Shown: positions 23,632 to 32,654, numbered from the stretch's first letter. The stretch: 64,000 nucleotides of DNA from Geodermatophilus sp. TF02-6 (GCF_003319115.1 NZ_QOHF01000008.1:1-64000); one strand, 5' to 3'. Program-made: numbers and translations. Notes: generated by a model not told the origin, from the letters alone.

Positions 23632-24567
23632 TCAGGAGGTGGTGACGAGGGAGCGCAGGAAGAAGCGGAGGTTGGCCGGCCGCTCGGCCAGGCGGCGCAT
23701 GAAGTAGCCGTACCAGTCGACGCCGTAGGGGACGTACGCGCGCACGGTGCAGCCGGCCGCGGCCAGCCGGCGCTGCTCGCCGGTGCGGATGCCGTAGAGC
23801 ATCTGCACCTCCCACGAGTCCGGGGACCGGCCGTACTCGGCGGCCAGTCGTTGGGCCAGCCCGACCAGGTGCGGGTCGTGCGACCCGACCATCGGGTACC
23901 CGGGTCCGCGCATCAGGACGCCGAGGCAGCGGGCGTAGGCGGCGTCGACGTCCCGGCGTCCCTGGTGGGCCACCGAGGGCGGCTCGTCGTAGGCGCCCTT
24001 GACCAGCCGCACCCGCGAGCCGGGGACGGCGAGCGCCCGGGCGTCGTCCTCGGTGCGGTGCAGCGCCGCCTGCAGCACCGCACCGGTGCCCGGGTGGTCG
24101 CGACGCAGCTCGGCCAGCACGGCGAGGGTCGCATCGACGGTGTGCGACTCCTCCATGTCGAGGGTCACCGTCGTCCCGATCGCCGCAGCCGCCTCGGCCA
24201 CCGGGCGCACCAGCTCCAGGGCCAGGTCGGAGCCGCCGTCGGGCAGCGCCTGCCCGAAGGCGGACAGCTTCACCGACACCTCGGCCGCGCGACCCAGCCC
24301 CAGCGGTGCCAGGCCGTCGAGCAGGGCCAGGTAAGCATCGCGGGAACGCTGTGCCTCGCTCCGGTCGGTGACGCCCTCGCCGAGGTGGTCGAGGGTCACC
24401 GCGATCCCCTCACCGGTGAGCCGGCGGACGACGGCGAGCACCTCGTCCAGGGACTCACCGGCGACGAACCGGTCGACCACCCGCCGGGTGACCGGGGTGC
24501 CGGTCACCAGCCGGCGCAGCTCCGGACGCCGCGAGGCGCCGAGCAGCAGGGCCTTCTGAGAGAGCAC
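23632..24567 (-). CDS. putB: proline dehydrogenase
   Basis: 311 residues from GTG 24567, chosen because GGAGGTGG lies 6-7 nt upstream and because the family N-terminus (VLSQKALLLGASRRPELRRL) begins here; the open frame upstream is unrelated. FAD-barrel motifs include VTLDHLGEGV, VSVKLSAFG, VRLVKGAYDEP, and near the end VQMLYGIRTGEQRRL. It oxidises proline to P5C, passing electrons to the respiratory chain, at the membrane face. It is the first gene of the putB-pruA operon. Confidence 0.95.
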   Translation of the reverse strand: MLSQKALLLGASRRPELRRLVTGTPVTRRVVDRFVAGESLDEVLAVVRRLTGEGIAVTLDHLGEGVTDRSEAQRSRDAYLALLDGLAPLGLGRAAEVSVKLSAFGQALPDGGSDLALELVRPVAEAAAAIGTTVTLDMEESHTVDATLAVLAELRRDHPGTGAVLQAALHRTEDDARALAVPGSRVRLVKGAYDEPPSVAHQGRRDVDAAYARCLGVLMRGPGYPMVGSHDPHLVGLAQRLAAEYGRSPDSWEVQMLYGIRTGEQRRLAAAGCTVRAYVPYGVDWYGYFMRRLAERPANLRFFLRSLVTTS

Positions 24568-24765
24568 GGGCCACCTCCACCTCCGGGCACCTCCGCGGAC
24601 GTACCCGACCTGTTCCGACGCTAGGCACCCGCGGTCGCCGTCACCAGGGACAGGCGTACGGGATCCGAGGCGCCCGGTCCACACACTCGTCCGGTGCGCG
24701 ACGACCTGCAGGAGCCGGTCGACCAGGTCGCCGCGCCAGGCCCGGCTGCCGTGACGGGCTGCCCC

Positions 24766-25245
24766 TCATCGTCGGGCTGCCCGGATCCTCCCCGCGGCGG
24801 CGCGGAGCACCCCGGGCACCAGTCGGCGGTGGACGGCGGACAACGGAGGCCACACGCCGCGGCCCACGCGCCGGGCGTAGTGCAGGCAGGTCGTCCACGA
24901 CACCCGCCCGTCGGCCGTCTGCACGAGCATGTTCGCGCTCAGGAACCAGGAGGCAGCCTCCAGCCGGATCCAGTCCTCGCCACGTCCGCCGATCCGCCAT
25001 CCGGCCACGGTGGCCGGCGAGCGCCCTCGGCTGAGGCGCAGACCCAGCAGACCGCGCCAGATCAGCAGCTCCGCGATGCTGGGGACGTCGCCGAACACGG
25101 CCCGGGCCCACTGCTCCGGTGTCGCGTCGACGTCCGTGGCCAGGGTGAACCGGTCGGCGTAGTCGATGCCGGGCAACGAGCTGAGCGCGCGGACGGACTC
25201 GGGGATCTCGTGCGTCCAGCCGGCACTGCTGATGTCGATGCTCAT
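24766..25245 (-). CDS. DUF2867-like protein
   Basis: 159 residues from ATG 25245. The layout WTHEIPESVRALSSLPGIDY, then DATPEQWARAVFG, GEDWIRLEAASWFLSANML and LHYARRVGRGVWPPLSAVHR fits the DUF2867/SRPBCC-like group of small conserved proteins; the family call is from memory of its shape. No enzymatic motif is evident. It is divergent from a TetR regulator, and the shared 84-bp gap has duplicated palindromes, so it is most likely the gene that the TetR protein controls. The 200 bp before putB (24568-24765) contain no other gene. Confidence 0.65.
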   Translation of the reverse strand: MSIDISSAGWTHEIPESVRALSSLPGIDYADRFTLATDVDATPEQWARAVFGDVPSIAELLIWRGLLGLRLSRGRSPATVAGWRIGGRGEDWIRLEAASWFLSANMLVQTADGRVSWTTCLHYARRVGRGVWPPLSAVHRRLVPGVLRAAAGRIRAARR

Positions 25246-25260
25246 CGCACCGTCTCCCTC

Positions 25261-25314
25261 CTCGTATACGCTGGCGTACGCATCTAGGCTATCGCTCGTA
25301 TACGGCGGCGTACA
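25261..25314. promoter_or_regulatory. two copies of a TetR-type operator
   Basis: CTCGTATACGCTGGCGTACG (25261-25280) and CTCGTATACGGCGGCGTACA (25295-25314) are direct repeats with 34-bp spacing. Each contains an imperfect inverted repeat GTATACG/GCGTAC. They fill the gap between the DUF2867-like gene and the TetR gene and overlap the region where both promoters must lie. Confidence 0.7.
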
Positions 25315-25329
25315 GGAGGTGGGCGCATC

Positions 25330-25938
25330 GTGGGTGTGACGCGCACGCCGCGGGAGAGGTGGATCGAGCAGGGCCTGCAGGCGCTGGCCGCCGGCGGTCC
25401 GGATGCCGTCCGCGTCGAGGCGCTGGCCAAGGAGCTCGGCGTCACCAAAGGTGGGTTCTACGGGTCGTTCGCCGACCGGGACGCACTCCTGCAGGCGATG
25501 CTGGACACCTGGGAGCGGGAGAGCACCGACGAGGTCATCGACCGCGTCGAGCGCGAGGGCGGCGATCCGAAGACCAGGATCCAGCGTGCGGGCGTGCTCA
25601 CCTTCTCGGGCGACCGCCTCCTGCCGATCGACCTCGCGGTCCGGGACTGGGCCCGGCGCGACGAGGCGGTCGCCGAGCGCCTGCGCCGGGTGGACAACCG
25701 GCGCATGGCGCTGCTCCGCGACATGATCGGCACCTTCTGCCCCGACGCCGACGAGGTCGAGGCCCGCAGCCTGATCGCCTTCTGCGTGGCGATCGGCGAG
25801 CACTTCCTCGCCGCCGACCACGCAGACCGCACCCGGGCCGAGGTCCTCGTCCGCGCTGCCGACCTGCTGCTCGACCGCCCGACGAGGACTACGGCCCCGT
25901 CGTCCGAGGACCGGCCGGGGCATCGACCCGGTCGGTGA
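25330..25938 (+). CDS. TetR family transcriptional regulator
   Basis: 202 residues from GTG 25330 (GTG 25336 is also possible); ACAGGAGGTGGG lies upstream. N-terminal HTH: WIEQGLQALAAGGPDAVRVE, then ALAKELGVTKGGFYGSFADR with the recognition helix. The ligand-binding part contains LAVRDWARRDEAVAERLRRV, a pattern common in small-ligand TetR repressors. It is divergent from the DUF2867-like gene, and a pair of GTATACG palindromes lies between, presumably its operators, so it probably represses both genes until a ligand binds. Confidence 0.88.
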   Translation: MGVTRTPRERWIEQGLQALAAGGPDAVRVEALAKELGVTKGGFYGSFADRDALLQAMLDTWERESTDEVIDRVEREGGDPKTRIQRAGVLTFSGDRLLPIDLAVRDWARRDEAVAERLRRVDNRRMALLRDMIGTFCPDADEVEARSLIAFCVAIGEHFLAADHADRTRAEVLVRAADLLLDRPTRTTAPSSEDRPGHRPGR

Positions 25939-26009
25939 CCCGCGGAGCGCGCCGTGGTCTGGCAGGTGACCTACGCTCGGAGGAGCTGAGAGCTGCGGGA
26001 GGAGAGGCG

Positions 26010-26639
26010 TTGCCTCGAGACACGGGGGGCGGCGCAGACGTCCTCGCGGTGCTGCGGTCGGCCACGGCTGCCGAGCACGAGACGGTGGAGCAGACGCTCG
26101 GGCTGATGGACCCGCACCTGCACCGCGACCGTCTGGTCGACGTGCTCACCCGGCTGCACGCGTTCTGGACCGCCGCGGAGGCCGGTTTGGACGCCTGGGC
26201 TGCCCGCGAACCGGCCGACGCCGCCCGCCTCGCCTGGGACCGCCGCCGGCGCGCCGACCTGTTCGCCGCCGACCTGCGCGCCCTGGGCGCCGACACCGCC
26301 GACACCGCCGACCCGGGAGGCGCCCGGCCGGACCTGGCCGCCGTCGAGGACACCGACCAGGCCCTGGGGCGCCTCTACGTGCTGGAGGGGTCCACGCTCG
26401 GCGGCACGTTCATCTCCCGGCACCTGGCCACGCTGCCCACTCCCGGCCCGGACGTGCGGTTGACCGCCTTCTCCCCGTACGGCCGCGACACCGGGGCGAT
26501 GTGGCACACCTTCCGTCAGGCCACCCGCGCCCACGTGAGCGCGGGCGGCGACGCCGGCCGCGTCGTCGGCGCCGCCCGCGACACCTTCACCGCGCTGGCC
26601 GCGTGGTGCGCGCCCGTGGCGGCCGGGACGCCGGCGTGA
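26010..26639 (+). CDS. biliverdin-producing heme oxygenase
   Basis: 209 residues from TTG 26010, chosen because GGGAGGAG lies 4 nt upstream; no ATG/GTG fits. RSATAAEHETVEQTLGLMDP carries the proximal His of the heme oxygenase fold. YVLEGSTLGGTFISRHLA (about 115-133) is the distal-helix Gly-rich signature of BphO-type enzymes. It opens heme to biliverdin, CO and iron. The phytochrome gene begins 73 nt downstream on the same strand and needs biliverdin, so the two form a functional pair. Confidence 0.9.
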   Translation: MPRDTGGGADVLAVLRSATAAEHETVEQTLGLMDPHLHRDRLVDVLTRLHAFWTAAEAGLDAWAAREPADAARLAWDRRRRADLFAADLRALGADTADTADPGGARPDLAAVEDTDQALGRLYVLEGSTLGGTFISRHLATLPTPGPDVRLTAFSPYGRDTGAMWHTFRQATRAHVSAGGDAGRVVGAARDTFTALAAWCAPVAAGTPA

Positions 26640-26712
26640 CCGAGAGCGCGAGGTCACGGGGGAGCACGGCCCCGGTCGGCACGGGGGCGACGAGCGCCGG
26701 CGAGGAGGCCTG

Positions 26713-29043
26713 GTGACCGATCCCGAGCGCGACCTGGAGCTGCTGCCGCCGGGGACGCCGGTCGACCTGTCCAACTGCGAGCGCGAACCGATCCACGTGC
26801 CGGGCAGCATCCAGCCGCGCGGGGTGCTGCTCGCTGTGAGCGAACCCGACCTCGTCGTCTCGACGGTGTCGGAGAACCTCGCCGACCTGGTCGGCGTCGA
26901 CCCCGCGGCCGCGCTGGGCCGACGGCTGCCCGACGTCCTCGGCGTCGCCGCGGCCGAGGCGGTGGCCCGCTCGGCGAGCGCCTTCGGCGACCTGCGCGAG
27001 CGCAACCCGGTCGAGGTCACCCTCGACGTCGGGAGCGGCCCGCTGCCGGTCGACGCGCTGCTGCACCGCGCCGTCCTCGGCCCGGGCGAGGACGGCGCCC
27101 CGCCGGCGTCCCTGCTGGTGGTCGAGCTCGAGCCGGCCCGCGGCCCCCGGCCCTTCTCGTTCCCGAACACCTACCAGGCGGTGCGCGGCACGGTCGGCGA
27201 GCTCAACCGGGCCTCCTCGCTGCAGGAGCTCTACGACACCACCGCGCAGGCGGTGCGCCAGCTGACCGGCTTCGACCGCGTGATGGTCTACCGCTACGAC
27301 GCCGACTACAACGGCGAGGTCGTCGCCGAGGCGAAGGCCTCCGGGCTCAACTCCTTCCTCGGCCTGCACTACCCGGCCAGCGACATCCCGGCGCAGGCGC
27401 GGGCGCTGTACGAGAAGAACTGGATCCGGCTGATCGCCGACGTCGACTACCGGCCGGCCCGGCTGGTCCCGGTCCTGCTCCCGGCGACCGGGCAGCCGCT
27501 GGACCTCACCTACTCCACCCTGCGCAGCGTCTCCCCGATCCACGTCGAGTACCTGCAGAACATGGGTGTGCGCGCCTCGATGTCGATCTCGCTGCTGCGC
27601 GACGAGAAGCTGTGGGGGCTCATCGCCTGCCACCACTACTCGGGGCCGCACGCTCCGCCCTACGCCACCCGGGCGGCCGCGGAGTTCCTCGGCTCGACGC
27701 TGTCGCTGCGGCTGGTCGACCGCGCCGAGGAGGAGGAGGTGCACCGGGCGCTGCGGGTGCGCTCCACCCTCGCCTGGCTCACCGCGGCGACCCTCGACGA
27801 GGACCGCCCCCTGACCGACACCCTGCTCGGCTCGCCCAGCCTGCTCGACCTGCTGCCGGCCGACGGCGTCGTGGTCTGCCTGCAGGGGCACGTCGGCAGC
27901 AGGGGGGTGGCGCTGCCCGAGGGCGCGGCCGAGGCGATCGCCGCGTGGGCGGCCGCGCGGGGCGAGGACGTCGTGGCCACCGACTCGCTGCGCCTGCACG
28001 CCCCCGACCTGCAGGCGTCGGTCGGCCCCGCCCGCGGGGTGCTGGTCGTGCCGCTGCCCGAGGGGCAGTTCGTGCTCTGGCACCGGGCCGAGGCGGTGCG
28101 CACGGTCGACTGGGGCGGCGACCCGCACAACGAGGCGATCGCCGCGCGCGAGGGCGCCGGGGTCCGGCTGAGCCCGCGCAAGAGCTTCGAGCGCTGGCGG
28201 GAGACGGTCCGGGACCGGTCCGAGCCGTGGACGGCGCAGGAGCTGGCCGAGGTCGGCGAGCTGCGCACCCACCTGCTGGAGGCGCTGTACGCGCGCTCGC
28301 GCCGGATCGTCCGCGCCGCGGAGACCCTGCAGCGCAGCCACCTCACCGATCCCCCCGAGTCGGCCTGCCTCGACGTCGCCGTCCGCTACGTCCCGGCCAC
28401 CCGCGAGGCCCAGGTGGGCGGCGACTGGTACGACGTGTTCGAGCAGCCGGACGGCTCGACGGTGGTGGTCATCGGCGACGTCGTCGGCCACGACACCGCG
28501 GCCGCCGCGGACATGGCGCAGCTGCGCGGGCTGCTGCGCGGCATCGCCTACGACAGCGCCGCCGGGCCGGCCGCCGTCCTGACCCGGCTGGACGGCGCCA
28601 TCGCCGGCCTCGGGCTCGGCGCCATGGCCACCGTCCTCGTCGGCCGGCTGACCCGCGACCCCGCGACCGGGACCACCCGGCTGCGCTGGTCCAGCGCCGG
28701 GCACCCGCCGCCGCTGGTCGCCGGCCCCGGACCGGCGCAGCCGTCCGCCGTGCAGGTGCTCACCCCGCCGCGGGCCGAGCTGCTGCTCGGTGTGGACCCG
28801 GCGGTCGCGCGCAGCGAGTCCGAGGTGGTGCTCGACCCGGGCTCGACGCTGCTGCTCTACACCGACGGCCTGGTGGAGCGCCGCGACCGGGTCGTCGACG
28901 ACGGCGTGGACCGGCTGGCCGCCGAGCTCGCCGCCCTCCGGGAGCGGCCGATCGGCGAGCTCTGCGACGAGCTGCTGGTCCGGCTGCTCCCGGAGGGCGC
29001 GGAGGACGACGTGGCGCTGGTCGCCGTCCGGCTGCGCTCCTAG
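26713..29043 (+). CDS. bacteriophytochrome with PP2C/SpoIIE phosphatase output
   Basis: 776 residues from GTG 26713. PAS domain with Cys22 (LSNCEREPIHVPGSIQPRG), the thioether site for biliverdin. GAF domain with the DIP motif at 224-226 (YPASDIPAQAR) and the conserved His near 277. PHY domain with the tongue motif SPRKSF at 487-492. In place of a histidine kinase comes a SpoIIE phosphatase (about 555-776) with VGGDWYDVF, VIGDVVGHDT, LLLYTDGLVERRD and EDDVALVAV. Red/far-red light should therefore set dephosphorylation of a STAS-type partner. Heme oxygenase lies just upstream. Confidence 0.95.
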   Translation: MTDPERDLELLPPGTPVDLSNCEREPIHVPGSIQPRGVLLAVSEPDLVVSTVSENLADLVGVDPAAALGRRLPDVLGVAAAEAVARSASAFGDLRERNPVEVTLDVGSGPLPVDALLHRAVLGPGEDGAPPASLLVVELEPARGPRPFSFPNTYQAVRGTVGELNRASSLQELYDTTAQAVRQLTGFDRVMVYRYDADYNGEVVAEAKASGLNSFLGLHYPASDIPAQARALYEKNWIRLIADVDYRPARLVPVLLPATGQPLDLTYSTLRSVSPIHVEYLQNMGVRASMSISLLRDEKLWGLIACHHYSGPHAPPYATRAAAEFLGSTLSLRLVDRAEEEEVHRALRVRSTLAWLTAATLDEDRPLTDTLLGSPSLLDLLPADGVVVCLQGHVGSRGVALPEGAAEAIAAWAAARGEDVVATDSLRLHAPDLQASVGPARGVLVVPLPEGQFVLWHRAEAVRTVDWGGDPHNEAIAAREGAGVRLSPRKSFERWRETVRDRSEPWTAQELAEVGELRTHLLEALYARSRRIVRAAETLQRSHLTDPPESACLDVAVRYVPATREAQVGGDWYDVFEQPDGSTVVVIGDVVGHDTAAAADMAQLRGLLRGIAYDSAAGPAAVLTRLDGAIAGLGLGAMATVLVGRLTRDPATGTTRLRWSSAGHPPPLVAGPGPAQPSAVQVLTPPRAELLLGVDPAVARSESEVVLDPGSTLLLYTDGLVERRDRVVDDGVDRLAAELAALRERPIGELCDELLVRLLPEGAEDDVALVAVRLRS

Positions 29044-29312
29044 CGCCCGTCGTCCGGGGCGCTGAACCGGGCGGACAGCCCGTCGCCCTGGTCGCCGCCC
29101 TCCCCGGGCAGCGGCGCCTCGTCCTCGGCGGCGCGCACCACCGCCTCGTCGGCGTCACCCTCCTCGTCGTCGACGGCGGGCGCGTCGCGCTCCAGCTCCT
29201 CGAGCAGGCGCAGCTCGTCGGGGCTCAGGTCGCCGGCGCCGAGGTGCTCGCCGGGCTCCCCGGCGTCGGAGCCGCTGGCCATGCCGGAGTCGGGGACATC
29301 GGGGTCGCTCAT
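29040..29312 (-). CDS. small highly acidic protein, unknown function
   Basis: 90 residues from ATG 29312. Nearly a third of residues are Asp/Glu, with a predicted helix LSPDELRLLEELERDAPAVD in the middle and disordered ends. No domain is recognised. The stop overlaps the phytochrome stop on the other strand. It lies 28 nt downstream of the SDR gene start region on the same strand as that gene, so it could be co-transcribed with it. Composition is consistent with a real actinobacterial protein, but this could be a spurious ORF. Confidence 0.45.
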   Translation of the reverse strand: MSDPDVPDSGMASGSDAGEPGEHLGAGDLSPDELRLLEELERDAPAVDDEEGDADEAVVRAAEDEAPLPGEGGDQGDGLSARFSAPDDGR

Positions 29313-29340
29313 CGCAGGCTCCTGTTCACCGGGAGGAGGC

Positions 29341-30120
29341 TCACCGGGGGAAGTTGGGTTCGAGCCGCGGGACGATCTGCACCTCGGGCACGAAGGCCGA
29401 CGGGTGCAGCGTCACCAGGTAGCGCACCATCTCCGCGACCGCCGACGGCGGCATCATCAGGTGGGCCGGGATGCCCCACTGCTCCATCATCGGGGTGTCC
29501 ATCGCCGCCGGGACGACGGCCTGCACGCGGCACGGGAACGGCCGCTCGGTGCCGTCGCCAGCGGAGACCGCCTTTTCCCTGAGTTCCCGCTGGATGCACC
29601 GGGTCGCGTTCAGGAAGCCGGCCTTGGAGCCGTTGTAGGCGATCGCGCCGCTGCCCGCGGTGATCGCCGAAAGCGACACGACGTGCACCACGTCGGCGGT
29701 GCGGCCCTCGGGCAGGTGCTGCACCCGCTTGACGAACTCGCTGGTCAGGAAGGTCGGCCCCTCGCAGTTGACCGCCTGCACCCGCTGGTAGTCGGCCAGG
29801 TCGATGTCGGTGACGTAGCCGGGCCGGTCGATGCCGGCGACGTTGACCAGGACGTCGAAGGCGTCGCCGTGGGCGTCGAACAGCTGCGCCACCACCTGGC
29901 GGCGGCTGGCGTCGTCGGTGACGTCGAGGGGGACGACGTCGGCCGACCCGCCGGCGTCGGCGACCAGCTCCCGGGTCTGCTTCGAGCCGGCCTCGTCGAT
30001 GTCGGCGATCGCCACGTGCGCGCCGGCCCCGGCCAGTGCCAGGCAGGTGGCCCGGCCCAGTCCGCTCGCCCCGCCCGTGACCAGGGCGACCCGCCCCTGC
30101 AACGTCCCGCTGTCGGCCAT
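29341..30120 (-). CDS. short-chain dehydrogenase/reductase
   Basis: 259 residues. Rossmann motif TGGASGLGRATCLALAGAG, Asp at the end of the second strand (AIADIDEAGS) indicating NAD(H) preference, NVAGIDRPG for the NAG region, and catalytic Ser in VVSLSAI with YNGSKAGF for the YxxxK pair. It oxidises or reduces an unknown alcohol/ketone in the cytoplasm. The upstream gap to the deacetylase gene (30121-30205) has no gene. The substrate cannot be inferred from neighbours. Confidence 0.92.
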   Translation of the reverse strand: MADSGTLQGRVALVTGGASGLGRATCLALAGAGAHVAIADIDEAGSKQTRELVADAGGSADVVPLDVTDDASRRQVVAQLFDAHGDAFDVLVNVAGIDRPGYVTDIDLADYQRVQAVNCEGPTFLTSEFVKRVQHLPEGRTADVVHVVSLSAITAGSGAIAYNGSKAGFLNATRCIQRELREKAVSAGDGTERPFPCRVQAVVPAAMDTPMMEQWGIPAHLMMPPSAVAEMVRYLVTLHPSAFVPEVQIVPRLEPNFPR

Positions 30121-30205
30121 CCGCTCCTCCGTCCGTCGACCGGTGTCGGGGGTCAGCCTGACCGATGACGGCGCCCGCCGCAGGTCGAGTCGATCACCGG
30201 GCCGG

Positions 30206-31015
30206 TCAGGCGGTGCGCGCGCTGCCGGGGACCCGCTGGACCCGGGACAGGCCCACGGGCCACACGTCGGCCAGCGTGACCGTCCGCAGTCCGCGCTCGG
30301 AGATCAGCGCCAGCAGCTGGTCGTAGACCGTGGTCACCGCCGGCTGGTTGGCGTGGCCGACGACGATCGACTGCGCGGCGAACCACCGCTGGGCCGCGGC
30401 CACCAGCTCCTCGCCGGAGACGGGACGGGAGTCGCCGAACGTGCCGTTCCACAGCACGATCGTCGGGTGCCCGGCGTCGGCGGCGATGCGGTCGGTGCGC
30501 TCGTCGTGCGACCCGAACGGCGGCCGGAAGAACGGGGTGCGGACGCCGAAGGTCTGCGCCAGCCAGTCCCGGTTGCGGCCGATCTCCTCGGCGACCTGGT
30601 CGTCGCCGAGCGTGGTGACGTCGGGGTGGGACCAGGTGTGGTTGCCCATCGCCACCTGCCCGGAGTCGATCAGCGGCTGCAGCAGCTCGCCGTTCTCCTC
30701 CCAGGACCGGTAGGACCCGTTCGGGAAGAAGGTGAGCCGCACACCCGCGTCCTGGGCGAACCGGCAGAAGGCGGCGACCACCTCGGAGTCGGTCCCGTCA
30801 TCGATGGTCAGCGCCAGTGAGGTGCCGTCGCCGGGCAACGCGTCGACCACACCGGTGGGCGGCGCGGGCGCCAGGACGGCGGGCGCCGCCGGCTCGGCGG
30901 CCGCGGCGGGGGTGAGGGGTGCCTGCTCCGGGTCGACGAGGCCCGCGGTGCCACGGCCCACGGCCGCTCCCGCCAGGCCCGCCGCGAGGAAGAGCAGGAA
31001 CCGTCGGCGCTCCAT
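30206..31015 (-). CDS. secreted polysaccharide deacetylase (CE4)
   Basis: 269 residues from ATG 31015, where a Tat-like or Sec signal (MERRRFLLFLAAGLAGAAVG) begins; the longer frame upstream is unlike any signal. NodB homology motifs: LALTIDDGTDSEVVAAF (motif 1, DD), MGNHTWSHPDVTTLG (motif 2, H-x3-H), FFRPPFGSHDERTDRI (motif 3), and late SIVVGHANQ (motif 5, His). CE4 enzymes remove N-acetyl groups from peptidoglycan or other glycans outside the cell. Its promoter lies in the 130-bp divergent region shared with the EAL remnant. Confidence 0.9.
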   Translation of the reverse strand: MERRRFLLFLAAGLAGAAVGRGTAGLVDPEQAPLTPAAAAEPAAPAVLAPAPPTGVVDALPGDGTSLALTIDDGTDSEVVAAFCRFAQDAGVRLTFFPNGSYRSWEENGELLQPLIDSGQVAMGNHTWSHPDVTTLGDDQVAEEIGRNRDWLAQTFGVRTPFFRPPFGSHDERTDRIAADAGHPTIVLWNGTFGDSRPVSGEELVAAAQRWFAAQSIVVGHANQPAVTTVYDQLLALISERGLRTVTLADVWPVGLSRVQRVPGSARTA

Positions 31016-31145
31016 GCGGCGCAAGCTAGGTGGCGGGTCCGCCGGGCCCGGGGAGCGACACCGGCACCCCGAGCGGCTGCGACGCTGCGCAACTTTCTCG
31101 TAACGGAAAGTCACTCACACGGGTGGTGCGTCCCGCTCCCCCACC

Positions 31146-31982
31146 GTGGTGACGTGGCTCCCGGGGGCGTCCACCAGCAGGCCCCACCTGCCGACCTCCG
31201 GTCCGGACGGCCGCCGGCCCGCCGGCGGCCCCTGGTCCCGGCTGGGCCCGGCCCAGCGGACCTGGGTGCTGATGGTGGCCGTGGCCGTGGCCGCGACGGC
31301 GCTGTTCGTCGCCGTCGTCGCCTCGCTGCCCCGGCCGGCCGACGCGTTCGCGCTGCCGTGGGCGGTGTGGGCGCTGGCCTTCGCGGTCAGCGAGGTGCTG
31401 GTCGTGCACGTGCACGTGCACGACCAGCGTGACTCGCACACCTTCTCGCTCAGCGACCTGGTGCTCGCCGCCGGCATGTGCCTGGCGCCGCCGACCACCG
31501 ACCTGGCTCCGGACCGGCTGGTCCTGGAGATCACCGAGACGGTCCTCATGCACGACCGGGAGGCCGCCGCGGCGACGCTGTGGGAGCTCAAGACCCTCGG
31601 GGTGCGGATCGCGGTCGACGACTTCGGCACCGGCTACTCCTCGCTGGCCTACCTGCGCCGGTTCCCGATCGACATGCTCAAGGTGGCCCGCGAGTTCATC
31701 TGCGGCCTCGGCCAGGACGCCCACGACGACGTCATCACCCGGGCGATCGTCGACCTGGCCGACACCCTGGGGCTGCTCACCGTGGCCGAGAGCATCGAGA
31801 CGCGGGAGCAGCACGAGTTCGTGACCGCCCTGCAGTGCGACCTGGCGCAGGGCCACCTGTTCGCCCGCCCGGTCTCCGCCGAGGTCGCCCACGCGATCAT
31901 CACCGGCATCGAGGGCAGCGCCTCCCCGGCGGCTGCGGTCCCCACTCCGGCCCCGTCAGCCGGGCTGGTCGCGGCTAGCTGA
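31146..31982 (+). pseudogene. membrane sensor fused by deletion to the C-terminal half of an EAL domain
   Basis: The ORF is intact (278 residues) but the domain order is wrong. Residues 1-118 are the start of a polytopic sensor: two membrane segments and HTFSLSDLVLAAGMCLAPP, which normally begins a third. Then, with no GGDEF and no first half of EAL, the frame enters LVLEITETVLMHDREAAAAT, DDFGTGYSSLAYLRRFPIDM and AESIETREQHEFV. The EAL motif itself and the early metal ligands are absent, so phosphodiesterase activity is very unlikely. The simplest reading is an in-frame internal deletion of a GGDEF-EAL protein near position 31490-31510. Confidence 0.8.
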
Positions 31983-32019
31983 GCGGTCGCAGCCGCACCA
32001 GGCGGTCGCCGGCCCCGGT

Positions 32020-32565
32020 TCAGGCGGCCGGGACCAGACCCGCGGCCTCGATCAGCCGGGCCTGCTCGCGGCACCAGGGCGACCAGGTGTCGCCGTCCTC
32101 GGACTCCTGGCGGCGCCGGAACGCCGCCCAGTCGAGCAGCCGCCAGTCGCCGACCTCGGCCGGGTCGGGGGACGGCGTGCCGGCGAAGCGGCCCAGGTAG
32201 ACCGGGCAGACCTCGTTCTCCACGACGCCGCGGAACTCGGCGCGGTAGCGGTAACCGGGCAGCGCCTCGCGCAGGTCCCCGACCCGCAGGCCCAGCTCGA
32301 ACTCGGCGCGGCGGGCGATGGCGGTGGCGTCGTCCTCACCCGGGCCGGGGTGTCCGCAGACGGTGTTGGTCCACATGCCCGGGAAGGTCTGTTTGCCCGC
32401 GGCGCGGCGGGTGACCAGCAGCCGACCGGCGTCGTCGAACAGGTAGGCGGAGAAGGCCCGGTGCAGCGGCGTCTCGCCGTGGTGCACCAGCGGCTTGGGC
32501 AGCGTGCCGATCGCCGTCCCGTCGTCGTCGACCAGGACGATGAGCTCCTCCGAGGTGGCCGTCAC
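32020..32565 (-). CDS. idi: isopentenyl-diphosphate delta-isomerase (type I)
   Basis: 181 residues from GTG 32565. Nudix fold with the type I IDI signature: the active-site Cys in MWTNTVCGHPGPGE, the Nudix-like helix AIARRAEFELGL, the acidic site in FRGVVENEVCPVYLG, and a final Trp-rich TWSPWCREQARL. It interconverts IPP and DMAPP, feeding carotenoid, menaquinone and hopanoid synthesis. No terpenoid genes adjoin it in this window; it lies alone between the EAL remnant and the paa operon. Confidence 0.95.
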   Translation of the reverse strand: MTATSEELIVLVDDDGTAIGTLPKPLVHHGETPLHRAFSAYLFDDAGRLLVTRRAAGKQTFPGMWTNTVCGHPGPGEDDATAIARRAEFELGLRVGDLREALPGYRYRAEFRGVVENEVCPVYLGRFAGTPSPDPAEVGDWRLLDWAAFRRRQESEDGDTWSPWCREQARLIEAAGLVPAA

Positions 32566-32654
32566 TCCCCCATGGTCCCGGATCGGCCCGCGCCCCGCCC
32601 GAGAACCCCGGCCACGATCAGGTCAGCTGATCCCACGGCGTCCGGGCTCACGGT

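Noticed and set aside
31402-31421. CGTGCA triplication as a regulatory repeat
   Set aside because: It lies inside the coding frame and encodes HVHVH near a membrane edge; no evidence of a separate role.
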